Below the pieces are notes generated by a model. That model did not search any database. It was given only the letters and a program-made list of their open reading frames with translations, and was not told the DNA's origin. From Flavobacterium undicola (GTDB lineage Bacteria > Bacteroidota > Bacteroidia > Flavobacteriales > Flavobacteriaceae), in the NCBI RefSeq assembly GCF_009909155.2, contig NZ_JAAAPM020000027.1, forward strand, positions 1 to 63,944: a DNA stretch of 63,944 nucleotides. Direction: 5' to 3'. Below are positions 45,335-54,773 of this stretch, piece by piece (the stretch's first letter is position 1; every line of letters starts with the position of its first letter). Both the position numbers and the translations under genes were made by a program.

Positions 45335-47659
45335 TTAGTCTGCCTTTTTTCTAACTTTAAATTCGAAATTCTCGACTCCCAACAAACCAGTGCCACTTAC
45401 GCCTTCGATGTTTCCTAAAAACAAGCTATTAATATCCGAACAGAAAAAATCTACTGTAGCCTCTCCTTTTTCATCTGTAATAATATCCGGTTTCCAAAAC
45501 AAGGTATTGCGGTAATCGGGAAGAGAATCAGTTATCGTTACCTCATCATACACCGCTTCATAAAAGACTTTCTTGCCATAATAACCCTCAATCATAGCAA
45601 TATTAAAAAGGGCTAAAAGCTCAGCTTCGGTTAAGTCTGGATAATGGTAGATAACTTCATTCCTATCATTATTTTTGTACGAATGACATTGAACAATCCA
45701 AACATAACTAGAAGCATTAATATAAATTCCACCTTCAACGGGCTTTAATCTAGGAGGAGAATGGCAACCATCTCTACAAACTGGACAATTTAGATAATTA
45801 GTTAGGGGACAAAAAAAGTCACCTGTTGGACACTGGGCTCTATACAAACTATCCAGTTTTCCGATATACTTATCTCGAAACACGAGTCCTTTCTTTTTTG
45901 AGGTAATCACAACTTCGTTTAATTTGTTTATGGATTCACGTCCTATAAAAGGGGGAACTTCTGTGGAATTTGTTTTTTCTCCCTCAGCTAAAGGATAAAT
46001 TGCGGTTTTAGTTTTGCGTTCGTTATTAATTGCTTCAAACGAAGAATCCTTAATATCTATTGTGTATTTTGGTCTTGAAGGAGTCATTAGTTTGATATAG
46101 GTATAGCCTCCTTCTCCTTTTTTTAAATCATTTGGACCAATAGTAAAAACGCCTGTTGAATCTGTCAACATAAAATTACTTCCTTTGCTTTCATCAGCTG
46201 AAAACACCGTGATTCCTTTTTGTCCAATGGCAGCAGTTGCTTTTTTATCAGGTTTTGCTAACTGGATTTTTCCTTTTATCTCATCAAAAACGATAGGTTT
46301 TAGCGTATTGCCTAATTCTTTTAGATTACTTTCATTCCACACATAATTTCTCCATCCCTGGGTAAGCATCAATACATCTAATGCCTGCTTGCGGTCTTGG
46401 TTTTGCTCGTTAAAATAATAAGCAGGATTGTAGATATTGCCTTTTAACTGTGTCGATAATAGAAAGTGACTTTGAATATTTTTGGAATCTAATTTGTTTT
46501 GATAGATTGCGTCATAAACACTTAATCCTAAATGAGCGACTGCGGGTTGACCGTTTTCGTCCGTCACTTTTATTTTTAAGTTTGCTTTCTCTCGTGTTGT
46601 AAATCCGCTTTTGTTGAGTTCGGTGGTAATCGTTAATTTTTGGTCTTGGTTAACAAAAACTAATCGCTCGGCAACTGGCAATGCGTTTTCATTAAAAAGA
46701 GTCACTTCGGCAATTCCTTGCGGAACTTCTTTTAACGGAATTTTGATAAGCAATTCTTTCTTTAACAGCCCCTTTGCAATACTGTAAACAACGCCACGCA
46801 TTTGTAATCGCAGGTACACCATTTCTGCTTTTAACGCATCACTTTGCGTGATTTTAAAAACCAATGCGTCTTTGGTATTGCTTACTAAACGCAATACTTT
46901 TCCACCGGCTTCTATAGCTGCTATGTCATAATTTTTATCCGACGCCGGTTCGCTGAGTTGAATATGGTATTTTTTGTTGCTATCAGGAGTAAAAGCAAGC
47001 ACTCCCATACCCGTATGACTGCTTTTAAAATGAAGTAAAGGAGTATTGTTTTCAAATAAAGTACCCGAAACCTCCACAGGAAATCCCTTTGAATTTATTG
47101 CTTTAAAAGCTACATTACTATTGATTCCCGAAATGAGTTGACCACCTTCGGCGAAAGTAGAAAAATGTACGATACTGTCTTTTGGAGCTGGAGTTACAGC
47201 AGTTTTCTGAGTGATGGTTTTTACAATAGTTATTTTTTTTAGGGCATAAAATGCTGCAGGCTCTTTAGTAAAAGAATATGAGCTATAGGCTGCCAAAGTA
47301 TAGGTTCCTTCTGCCAATGCATTTTCTAAAAAAAGATGCCCGTTGGCAAAACCATTTTCTATTTCGTATTTTTTCTCCCAAACCACTTTGTCGGTTTTGT
47401 CTTCCATCAATTGTACAAACAAGGTTTTACTGCGAACCGAAGGCGTGAAATACTGCCCATCCAAGACATAGCCTTTAAACCAAAGGTCTTCCTCGGTTTC
47501 ATAAATACCTTTGCTGGTTTGCAAGTACACTACATCAGAAGCATTGTTCTTGGAAACACTTTGTATCTGCGCTGCTAATTGGTCTGTAATTGCGGCATTG
47601 TTTTGGGCAAACAAATGCAAGGAGCATAATAGAAAAAAGAGAATGAGTGTTTTTTTCAT
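45335..47659 (-). CDS. Secreted MG2-domain (alpha-2-macroglobulin-like) protein
   Basis: A 774-residue exported protein, with a signal peptide ending FAQNN (residue 18-20). Residues 40-140 look like an MG2/macroglobulin domain (VYLQTSKGIYETEEDLWFKG). More beta-sandwich segments follow, then a carboxypeptidase-regulatory-like region and a short plug-like piece (LNEVVITSKKKG). No barrel follows, so it is not a TonB receptor. Around residues 610-640 is a cysteine-rich insert (CPTGDFFC, LNCPVCRDGCH) with five cysteines. The function is unknown. A truncated paralogue follows directly downstream. Confidence 0.7.
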   Translation of the reverse strand: MKKTLILFFLLCSLHLFAQNNAAITDQLAAQIQSVSKNNASDVVYLQTSKGIYETEEDLWFKGYVLDGQYFTPSVRSKTLFVQLMEDKTDKVVWEKKYEIENGFANGHLFLENALAEGTYTLAAYSSYSFTKEPAAFYALKKITIVKTITQKTAVTPAPKDSIVHFSTFAEGGQLISGINSNVAFKAINSKGFPVEVSGTLFENNTPLLHFKSSHTGMGVLAFTPDSNKKYHIQLSEPASDKNYDIAAIEAGGKVLRLVSNTKDALVFKITQSDALKAEMVYLRLQMRGVVYSIAKGLLKKELLIKIPLKEVPQGIAEVTLFNENALPVAERLVFVNQDQKLTITTELNKSGFTTREKANLKIKVTDENGQPAVAHLGLSVYDAIYQNKLDSKNIQSHFLLSTQLKGNIYNPAYYFNEQNQDRKQALDVLMLTQGWRNYVWNESNLKELGNTLKPIVFDEIKGKIQLAKPDKKATAAIGQKGITVFSADESKGSNFMLTDSTGVFTIGPNDLKKGEGGYTYIKLMTPSRPKYTIDIKDSSFEAINNERKTKTAIYPLAEGEKTNSTEVPPFIGRESINKLNEVVITSKKKGLVFRDKYIGKLDSLYRAQCPTGDFFCPLTNYLNCPVCRDGCHSPPRLKPVEGGIYINASSYVWIVQCHSYKNNDRNEVIYHYPDLTEAELLALFNIAMIEGYYGKKVFYEAVYDEVTITDSLPDYRNTLFWKPDIITDEKGEATVDFFCSDINSLFLGNIEGVSGTGLLGVENFEFKVRKKAD

Positions 47660-47865
47660 GGTGGGTTGTTATTATTTCTCGGTTATATCAATACTATAAT
47701 CTTCTGAGACCAATTCAAATATTTTATTTAGGACATCATTATAAATTCTATTTAGCATCCAGTTCGTTTTTTAAATTACTGAAGGCTTCACTATTAGCTA
47801 GTGACTGAAAACCATAAGACTCAACAACTGTATTATGTATCCTAGCTATACAAGGATAAATGGTG
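47660..47865. other. Gap between the MG2 gene and recombinase remnant
   Basis: No gene is seen. Together with the remnant that follows, the 314-base gap separates the MG2 gene from the RND gene and makes cotranscription uncertain. Confidence 0.45.
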
Positions 47866-47967
47866 TTTGATGTTGAAATTGCGACCTCTCTAGTGTCTAT
47901 TGAAACTGTGAGTAAAATGCTTGGCTACAGAAGTTCAAATGAACTAATGAAAGCAAATCCTAATTAA
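47866..47967 (+). pseudogene. Tyrosine recombinase C-terminal remnant
   Basis: The frame reads VFDVEIATSLVSIETVSKML then GYRSSNELMKANPN and stop. The phrase VSIETVSKMLG is typical of the segment before the last catalytic residues in Bacteroidetes phage-type integrases (usually followed by GH and a tyrosine). The catalytic tyrosine and everything upstream are missing. Alternative: chance similarity in about 30 residues. Confidence 0.45.
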
Positions 47968-47973
47968 ACATCT

Positions 47974-50900
47974 TTACTCCTTTTTATTGTCTTCAACAAT
48001 AAACACGGGCAAATAAATAAATATCCCTAATAAAGAAAATAACAATCCTCCAATTGAGCCAGCAGCGAATGAAAACCAAAAAGCCTCATTTTGCCCTCCC
48101 CATACAAAAGGAATTAAACCTACCATAGTAGATAAAATAGTCAGCATTACCGGAATTATTTTATAATTAAACGCCTTGAAATACATCAATTGGGAATTCC
48201 TTAATGGATATTGCCTTTTGAAATTGTTATAATCATTTATAATGTATAAGGCCGCATTTACACTTATTCCGCATAATAATATAAAAGAAGCATAACCTCC
48301 CTGATCAAAATTAAATTCAAAAAGATAGAATGTTAGAAAAACTCCAATAAACGAAATAGGAATCATGCTTATTATTACAAAGGGTTGTTTTAATGATTCG
48401 AGTAGAATGGAACAAATAAAGAAAATAATTAAAATGACCACAAATATGAAATAATATTGCTGTTTGTCTTTCTTGTCCCATCCTTCATTCGAATTTTCAA
48501 ATACCCTATAACCTATTGGTAGTTTACTTTCTAATTCTATTATATTGTCTTCTCTTACTTTTTTAGCCAAGGGTTCTGTGCCTATAAAGTTATATTCAAC
48601 GGTTAAATGGTATTGTTGATTATTTTTGGCAATTGAGTTTCCTGAATTTTTTTTCTCAATACTTGCCATTTGGTCTAATTTATATTGATTGTTTCCAATA
48701 ACAATCGGAATATGTTTCAAATCCCAAACATTCATTTTTTGATATTGATCAGACACCAATTTAACTTGTTGCAATTCATTATTATGAACAAAAGATGTTA
48801 CTCCACCAGAATGTGTTTGTTTTTTTAAATAATCATAAAGACTCCCTTGGGAAACGGCTGCCAATGCCATTTTTTTGGCATCAAAGTCCAAATAATACTC
48901 TTGGGAGTTACTATTCCCCCATGATCCGCCGCTGGTTATATCTACTTCCTTTATTCTTGACGAAGAGTTTTCAATCAATTGCGATTTTAGGAGTTCAGCA
49001 TAAGCGTATAATTGGTCATAATTATACCCCTCCAATTCAATTCGATTGCTTTTATAATCTGATCCTAATGCATTTGAAAAACCCTGGCCAACACCACTCA
49101 CGGACCAATCCAATCCTCCTAAACTTATGGCTTTCGATTCCAACAAGCTTTTTAATTTAAACGGAAAACCACCGAATTCGTTCTCTTTTTTAAAATATAT
49201 GGAGATATTTGAATTATTGTAACTTGTTATTCTGGTTTCAAACATTTCAACTTCTTTAAAACTACTAATGTAGTTTTCCATCTTTATTATCACTTCATTT
49301 AATTGCTCAATAGTACATCCTTCAGGCATACTCCCAGTGACTCTCAAAGTTGTTCTCTCCGGATCAGTATAATGTGAATTCTCGTAGACATTTTCAGTAA
49401 ATAATCGAAGTGAACCACCCACTATTTTTTCTAAAAGAGGTTTTATTTCATTATAAAACCATTCATCACCTATAGTACTATTATACGTTTTTTCTAAAAA
49501 ACCATCACCATCCATTGTTTTGGGTAAAAGATGTAAAGGCAATCCAAATCCTAACAACAGTACTACAACAAATATCCATTTGAAACGTGGTTTTTTAAAT
49601 GCAAAAATCAATTTATAATAATAGTCTGTAAATTTGATTATCCTTCTTTTTCTTTTTCTTGAAAATTGTTTCTTTTTGTGATTGATACGCATTTTTTCCA
49701 AAAGTGCAGGAACAAAAAATAATGCCAGAAATAATGAGACAACTATATTTATTGCGATGACTAAAGTAAAATCCCTTAAATTGGCTTGCAGAGATTCATC
49801 TAATAAAAAGGTTGATAATAATGCACCTGTGGTAGTTAAAGTTGTTGCTAAAATAGCTAAAAACACTTTTTTATCCCCTTTATTTCTAAGATGATCAATC
49901 ATAATAATACAATTGTCGATAATAATTCCAAAAGAGATGGTAATTCCCGCAAAGGAATACAATTGTAATTCTACTTTGAATATGTAATAGAAGATTACAG
50001 CAATGAGAAGATTTGCAATAATGCTCAAAAATAAAATTAAAATGTATTTGAAACTTCTACTTGTAACTAAAATAAGAAAAAATAATATTAGTAAGGAAAA
50101 CAACATTTTTTCTTCTATTTTTTGTAGCTCTTCAGTAATATATTGAGAGCTATCATTAGTCAGTTTCAAAGAGTATTCCCCTTTTATTTCTTTCTTTAAA
50201 AGATCAATTTCTCCCTTTACTTCATTAGATATATCAATGGTATTGCCTCCTTTTTCGGCATACACAACCATGTTTATAGAATTTTGCCCATTTATTCTAA
50301 AATAAGCTTGCATGGGAGCTTCCATGAATTGAACTTTAGCAATACTCTTTAAATAAATAATTCTATTTCCTATTTTTTTTATCGGGATGTTTTCCCAATC
50401 AATATCCTTTTCTGATTTATAGGTTAAAATCATTGAAATTTCCAAGCTTCCCTCATTGTTTTTAGAAATTAAATTTCCATTTCCCAACTGCTGTTTTTGA
50501 AAATATTCCCTAATCGCACCTTCTATTTCATCTACTGATATAGAAAGTTGTACCAGTTTGTCTGAATTATACTTTATAACCCAATCAAAAGGATCTGCAC
50601 CATACACATACACTTTGTTAACTCCTTTTATTGTTGCTAATTTTGGAAGTATCTGGTTTTCGGCATATTTTTTAATAAGATACGGGCTTTCATTGGCATT
50701 GATGCTATAAGTCAAAATCGGGGAAGAATTCTCGTTCGCACCACTGATTGATAATTGGGGATAGCTTACTCCCTCAGGGAGTTCTGAATAGGTTTGACGA
50801 ATTAGGTTTGCAATTTCAAATCGAACGGCATCCAAATCTGTATTTTTTTTGAATTTAATGTTGATTGACCCGTTTTCTTTGTTTGTAGTAGAATTTATCT

Positions 50901-51123
50901 CTTTGATCCCTTTTACTGTATTGAAAACACCTTCCAATTTAGAGGTCACTTCTTGTTCTATAACCTTTGCTGAAACATCATGCCAACTGAAACTAACACT
51001 TAAGGAAGGAAGCGACTTTGAGGGATTTAATTGAACACTCAATAAGGGAATCATGCTTGCGCCAATAATACAAAGACAAACAAAGCACGTCAATATGGTA
51101 AATGAGGAAAACTTGGATTTCAT
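47974..51123 (-). CDS. RND-family efflux permease (second copy)
   Basis: A 1049-residue inner-membrane permease of the AcrB/CzcA superfamily with twelve hydrophobic helices and two large periplasmic loops. Porter-domain starts are visible (MIPLLSVQLNPSKSLPSLSV and the DYDP-like middle). In helix 4 the proton-relay segment is ISFGIIIDNCIIMIDHL, i.e. DN instead of DD, as in many Bacteroidetes pumps. It lies 11 bases after the signal peptidase gene and is last in the peptide cluster. It has no adaptor or outer-membrane gene of its own and may share those at 59724 and 54774. Confidence 0.85.
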   Translation of the reverse strand: MKSKFSSFTILTCFVCLCIIGASMIPLLSVQLNPSKSLPSLSVSFSWHDVSAKVIEQEVTSKLEGVFNTVKGIKEINSTTNKENGSINIKFKKNTDLDAVRFEIANLIRQTYSELPEGVSYPQLSISGANENSSPILTYSINANESPYLIKKYAENQILPKLATIKGVNKVYVYGADPFDWVIKYNSDKLVQLSISVDEIEGAIREYFQKQQLGNGNLISKNNEGSLEISMILTYKSEKDIDWENIPIKKIGNRIIYLKSIAKVQFMEAPMQAYFRINGQNSINMVVYAEKGGNTIDISNEVKGEIDLLKKEIKGEYSLKLTNDSSQYITEELQKIEEKMLFSLLILFFLILVTSRSFKYILILFLSIIANLLIAVIFYYIFKVELQLYSFAGITISFGIIIDNCIIMIDHLRNKGDKKVFLAILATTLTTTGALLSTFLLDESLQANLRDFTLVIAINIVVSLFLALFFVPALLEKMRINHKKKQFSRKRKRRIIKFTDYYYKLIFAFKKPRFKWIFVVVLLLGFGLPLHLLPKTMDGDGFLEKTYNSTIGDEWFYNEIKPLLEKIVGGSLRLFTENVYENSHYTDPERTTLRVTGSMPEGCTIEQLNEVIIKMENYISSFKEVEMFETRITSYNNSNISIYFKKENEFGGFPFKLKSLLESKAISLGGLDWSVSGVGQGFSNALGSDYKSNRIELEGYNYDQLYAYAELLKSQLIENSSSRIKEVDITSGGSWGNSNSQEYYLDFDAKKMALAAVSQGSLYDYLKKQTHSGGVTSFVHNNELQQVKLVSDQYQKMNVWDLKHIPIVIGNNQYKLDQMASIEKKNSGNSIAKNNQQYHLTVEYNFIGTEPLAKKVREDNIIELESKLPIGYRVFENSNEGWDKKDKQQYYFIFVVILIIFFICSILLESLKQPFVIISMIPISFIGVFLTFYLFEFNFDQGGYASFILLCGISVNAALYIINDYNNFKRQYPLRNSQLMYFKAFNYKIIPVMLTILSTMVGLIPFVWGGQNEAFWFSFAAGSIGGLLFSLLGIFIYLPVFIVEDNKKE

Positions 51124-51134
51124 GTAAATTTATT

Positions 51135-52304
51135 TTAAAGCATTTTGAACAACCTGTCCCATTGAAATTCCCCATATTTATTCGAAAATAAAACACATTG
51201 CACTTTGCCTATAATATTGGTTTCGGGCAAGAATCCCCAACATCTGGAATCTGAAGTTCCTTTTCTATTATCTCCCATCATAAAATAATAATTCAGTTTG
51301 AATCTATAGGTAGTAGCCCTTTTACCATTGATAAAATAAGCACCATTTTTCTCTGTGACTGTACTTTTTTCGAATAGGCGTATTACTTTCTCATACAACA
51401 TGAAAGTAGTAGGATTCAAATTTATTTCCATATTTTTTTTAGGTATAATAATAGGTCCCATGTCGTCTAAGGTCCATTGACTCGTTGGAGTTTTTAATAA
51501 TTTCTCCTGAGAGACACCATATACATCTATATTTTTATTTATCGAATCGATACAATTCCTCTTTTGGAGGAGTTCAAACTCTTGCTTTGAAAACATTGCA
51601 CTACCAAAATTCCGTTTTTTATAATCATTGTTTATGTATCCTTCTATAGGCAAGGAATCTATAATTTTGTATAGTAGTTTTCTATTTTTAATATGGAAGC
51701 TACAATTATTTTTAACCGTTTCTGGGGAATTAAAGAATATGGAATTCGTGTAAATCTCTCCTTTTTTTATTCTAAAAGTATCACCAGGAAGCCCTGCACA
51801 ACGTTTTACCAGAATAAAATCTTTATTCCAAGTAGAGTTAAACACAAACACATCTCCTTGCGTAATTTTTGTGGTACCTTCCCATCTTACATAATCCCAC
51901 CAAGTTTCTTTCATTCTGGCTCTGGCATTTTTATTCATATAAAAGCCCAGATTTACCCAAGGGATCTCAAAAGGAGAACGGGGTAGTTTAGGGCCATATT
52001 GGAATTTATTGACTACAATTACATCACCCGGATACAGCATATTTTCCATGGAGGAACTGGGTATTTTATAAATATCAAATGCTAATAGTTTTATGCAAAT
52101 GGTTGACGATAGCAGCAACAGAAACAAAAAAACTCCCGTAACTATTTTTTTTAAAAAAACATACGGTATTAAACAAATATAACGTAATGTTATACTATAA
52201 GTTAGTACAAATAGTATAAGGATAATAGCGAACCAAACCAATCCTAGCAGTACTAAAAGTAGTGCTAGGATGATTAATAATGCTTTTTTTTGAGTTTTGG
52301 TCAT
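51135..52304 (-). CDS. Signal peptidase I, cluster-dedicated
   Basis: A 389-residue inner-membrane protease. Hydrophobic helices fill residues 8-78. The catalytic serine is S85 (IPSSSMENMLYPGD) and the general base K167 (FILVKRCAGLPGD). The conserved end is MMGDNRKGTSDSRCWGF. An insert of about 110 residues separates KR from GDNR. Chromosomal signal peptidase genes are usually elsewhere; one placed between redox lipoproteins and an RND gene suggests a specific substrate, most plausibly the NVEALA-type precursor at 54263, which has an AQA cleavage motif. Confidence 0.88.
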   Translation of the reverse strand: MTKTQKKALLIILALLLVLLGLVWFAIILILFVLTYSITLRYICLIPYVFLKKIVTGVFLFLLLLSSTICIKLLAFDIYKIPSSSMENMLYPGDVIVVNKFQYGPKLPRSPFEIPWVNLGFYMNKNARARMKETWWDYVRWEGTTKITQGDVFVFNSTWNKDFILVKRCAGLPGDTFRIKKGEIYTNSIFFNSPETVKNNCSFHIKNRKLLYKIIDSLPIEGYINNDYKKRNFGSAMFSKQEFELLQKRNCIDSINKNIDVYGVSQEKLLKTPTSQWTLDDMGPIIIPKKNMEINLNPTTFMLYEKVIRLFEKSTVTEKNGAYFINGKRATTYRFKLNYYFMMGDNRKGTSDSRCWGFLPETNIIGKVQCVLFSNKYGEFQWDRLFKML

Positions 52305-52404
52305 TTAAAGTTTTTACTTTTTATACTTATTTTGAAAGTATTATTCTTGACAGTAAAATGATGTTGTTTTTAAACATCTGTTAAAACTGTTTACAAGAGC
52401 ATAT

Positions 52405-53130
52405 TTACCGTGCTTTTAAAGTAATAACTTTATCTCTATCATTAATTGATGGCATATATTTACGTGAGTTAATCATCTCATCTGCTTTTTCTTTGGTCAA
52501 CACCTTACCCTGTTCATTCTTAAAAATATAATTTCCAATTACGTTTGTAGTAGAGCTATTTGCATTTTGGGTTACAATTGTTCCTTTTACAGCATTTTTT
52601 TGCATTTTATATATTTGGCTTCTATAAAGTTCATACATTTTGCCAGTATTTGGCTTTCCTATCAAAACCACATTCTCGTTGCTGTCTAATAGAAAAGTCT
52701 GGTGTAATTTATTCTGTGAAAAATTATTTTTTTTAGAAATTTTATTTAATTTATCGTAATAATAGGGATATTTAAGCTTTATTATTAAACTGTCATTCTT
52801 CTTAAAATTTCTTATATCCGAAGTATTTACTAAAAAGACAAATCCAACGTAGGCTGTGTCTATTCCTTTCATAAATAATTTCCATTCTTGCAATTCTTCT
52901 ACACATGGCCCGCAGTCTCCGTTGACTAGTGTTATAATTTTTACTTTTTTTGAGAGAGGATTGGTCTTAGCTGTTTTATTATTAAAAATTTGGTTTTCAT
53001 TTGGTAAAACCACATATTTTCCTTTCCACTGATCAATATCGTTCTTAATTTGAGAGTTTGACTGGCATCCCGTTAAAAGCAGAAATAAAGTTATAGCCTT
53101 AAAATTAAATTCTATGTTTTTTAAATTCAT
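52405..53130 (-). CDS. Thioredoxin-like lipoprotein with CGPC motif
   Basis: A 241-residue lipoprotein (LLLTGCQSN). The N-terminal half has a thioredoxin-like fold with the redox motif DCGPC preceded by KIITLVNG, and a loop FLLDSNENVVLIGKPNTG that matches the end of TlpA/redoxin-type domains. The C-terminal 70 residues are not recognised. It starts 2 bases after the stop of the beta-propeller gene, the same pairing as at 62140/62694. It probably works on disulfides in the periplasm or at the cell surface. Confidence 0.75.
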   Translation of the reverse strand: MNLKNIEFNFKAITLFLLLTGCQSNSQIKNDIDQWKGKYVVLPNENQIFNNKTAKTNPLSKKVKIITLVNGDCGPCVEELQEWKLFMKGIDTAYVGFVFLVNTSDIRNFKKNDSLIIKLKYPYYYDKLNKISKKNNFSQNKLHQTFLLDSNENVVLIGKPNTGKMYELYRSQIYKMQKNAVKGTIVTQNANSSTTNVIGNYIFKNEQGKVLTKEKADEMINSRKYMPSINDRDKVITLKAR

Positions 53131-53132
53131 TT

Positions 53133-54182
53133 TTAGTTTGTTAAATTATATTGGATTAAATGTGGTTCATTATTTTTATAAGTAGCTGCATATAGTATAC
53201 TGTCTTTTTGATCTACTGCTACGGATCTAACTTCTTGATCTAATTCATATCGTTTTACAGGATTTCCTTTCCAATCAAAGACATAAACATATTTAGACAA
53301 ATAAGTTTGCGTTAAATCTTCCACTGTATTTACATTTAATGATTTCCCGCTGTAAAGAACATAGATATATCTGTCACTTGCAGCAGCTGAAATAAATCCA
53401 TTTACTTGGTTTTTCTTATGTTCGATCTTTCTTTGAGTACTGCTTACAATTTCTTCGTTATCTGTTTTCCAATATATCTTTTCTTTTACTTCCAAGTCAT
53501 TATTGCCCAAAGTAATTATTCCAAAAATAGCGGACTTATAATAAAAATAAGCCACTAAATTTTTATTGGGATGATTTAAAAAAAATGCCTGATTGTTTAA
53601 AGCTCCTTTGGGTAAATCTTTATTATAAGCAACTTTTTTCACCATACTTTTTGTTTCTAAGTTGTAAAGCCCAAAACGTTTTTCATGCAGTCCACCAATA
53701 ATGTATCCATTGTAATATGTACTTTCCATAAATCGATCCTCATTTACATCCACAGAAAATTTAGATATTAAGGTATCTTTTTTGTCTTTAATTCCATTAG
53801 CGTTGTAAACTAAATAAGTAGGACCATCAATTAAATAAAGATTATTTTTTTTGACATCAATTGAGAAATTACTTCCTTGATATTTAATTTCGTCAGGCCC
53901 CTCGCCTTTTTTTGCAAAATTTCTAACGGATCCTGTTTTTAAATCGACAATTTTCATCTCATAATCAGGATCCTTTATTTCAGAGATAAACAATAAATCA
54001 TTTAAATATGACATTTTAAACATCGATGAGAATACCAATTCGGACTTCAATGGCACAGTTTTAGAACTTATAGAATAAGTTTTTGTTTGATTGAAAGTGC
54101 TAATAAACTTATCTTCATTTGTTTTTTTGCATGAAGAAAAAATTATTATTAGCATCATTAATATTTTTGCTTTTATTTTCAT
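53133..54182 (-). CDS. 6-bladed beta-propeller lipoprotein (BF3164/TolB-like)
   Basis: A 349-residue lipoprotein (IIIFSSCKKTN). It has the blade phrase AKKGEGPDEIKYQGSNFSID and the closing blade YVFDWKGNPVKRYELDQEVR followed by SVAVDQKDSILYAATY. It resembles the copies at 43995 and 62694. It comes 36 bases after a stable hairpin that follows the peptide gene, and is nearly fused to the CGPC lipoprotein gene downstream. The role is unknown; the steady link with NVEALA-type peptides suggests a scaffold or receptor function. Confidence 0.75.
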   Translation of the reverse strand: MKIKAKILMMLIIIFSSCKKTNEDKFISTFNQTKTYSISSKTVPLKSELVFSSMFKMSYLNDLLFISEIKDPDYEMKIVDLKTGSVRNFAKKGEGPDEIKYQGSNFSIDVKKNNLYLIDGPTYLVYNANGIKDKKDTLISKFSVDVNEDRFMESTYYNGYIIGGLHEKRFGLYNLETKSMVKKVAYNKDLPKGALNNQAFFLNHPNKNLVAYFYYKSAIFGIITLGNNDLEVKEKIYWKTDNEEIVSSTQRKIEHKKNQVNGFISAAASDRYIYVLYSGKSLNVNTVEDLTQTYLSKYVYVFDWKGNPVKRYELDQEVRSVAVDQKDSILYAATYKNNEPHLIQYNLTN

Positions 54183-54217
54183 AATTAGATTTTAGATATT
54201 TATAATAATTTATTGAC

Positions 54218-54243
54218 AAAGGAGGTGTTTTTCAACCTCCTTT
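54218..54243 (-). promoter_or_regulatory. Intercistronic hairpin after peptide gene
   Basis: AAAGGAGGT and ACCTCCTTT form a perfect 9-bp stem with an 8-base loop, 20 bases after the peptide stop and 36 before the propeller start. It has no long U tract. Such a stem could partly terminate transcription or protect the upstream message, raising peptide output relative to the downstream genes. Confidence 0.6.
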
Positions 54244-54262
54244 ATTTGTAATTCTCATAATA

Positions 54263-54520
54263 TTAGTTACAAGTCCATGTTGCACTCACGAAGTAGCCAA
54301 TATGTTTTTGGTAATAAGGATATTCGTCTTCATAACAAGTTTCAAGACTTACATATCCACACACATATACATAGCCACATTCAGCCTGGGCTTCACTAAG
54401 GGCCATTATGTTTGCTAATGTCACATCGTTTTGATTTAATTTATTATAATTTAAATTAAATGTTAAAGTGATTACAGCTAATACGACGAGACCAAATAAA
54501 AGTTTTAATTTATTTTTCAT
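54263..54520 (-). CDS. NVEALA-type secreted precursor peptide, four cysteines
   Basis: An 85-residue precursor. Residues 1-46 are a leader: basic start (MKNKLKLLFG), hydrophobic core, then DVTLANIMALSEAQA, which matches the LANVEALA-type motif of Bacteroidetes NVEALA peptides. Cleavage after A44-Q-A46 would release a 39-residue peptide beginning ECGYVYVCGY. It has C48, C54, C62 and C84, seven tyrosines and a net acidic centre (ETCYEDEYPYY), so two disulfides are possible. The frame extends to a TTG at 54550 (not used). The gene lies between the TolC gene and the propeller gene of a long minus-strand cluster. Activity is unknown. Confidence 0.78.
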   Translation of the reverse strand: MKNKLKLLFGLVVLAVITLTFNLNYNKLNQNDVTLANIMALSEAQAECGYVYVCGYVSLETCYEDEYPYYQKHIGYFVSATWTCN

Positions 54521-54575
54521 TTTTATAATTTTAATTGTTATTAAGGGCAATTAACCCTTTTATAATTATTGTTTT

Positions 54576-54606
54576 TGCAAAGTGGTACAGGAATGTTACT
54601 TTTGCA
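54576..54606. promoter_or_regulatory. Inverted repeat upstream of peptide gene
   Basis: TGCAAAGT and ACTTTTGCA are inverted arms with one extra base, 14 bases apart, 56 bases before the peptide ATG. It could be an operator for a separate peptide promoter. The -7 box here is poor (CCACTTTG), so this is tentative. Confidence 0.3.
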
Positions 54607-54773
54607 GAACATTACAACGGCTTAGACGAAAGCAGTTGTACGAAATTATAAAGTTATTTTCGTTTATAAATTCTTCCTCTGGGATCTTGGTCTATGTCGT
54701 AGGCTACATTTTTTATAATTAATTAATGTGAGAGTTTTTTAGTTTTTAAAAACCCGGAGGATTTTTTTTATTT

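Noticed and set aside
48795..49160. Plus-strand frame of 121 codons inside the second RND gene
   Set aside because: Antisense shadow of a long, well-conserved gene.
54663..54720. Short minus-strand frame (NVAYDIDQDPRGRIYKRK) upstream of the peptide gene
   Set aside because: No start codon and a stop codon just upstream; too short to support as a gene or remnant.
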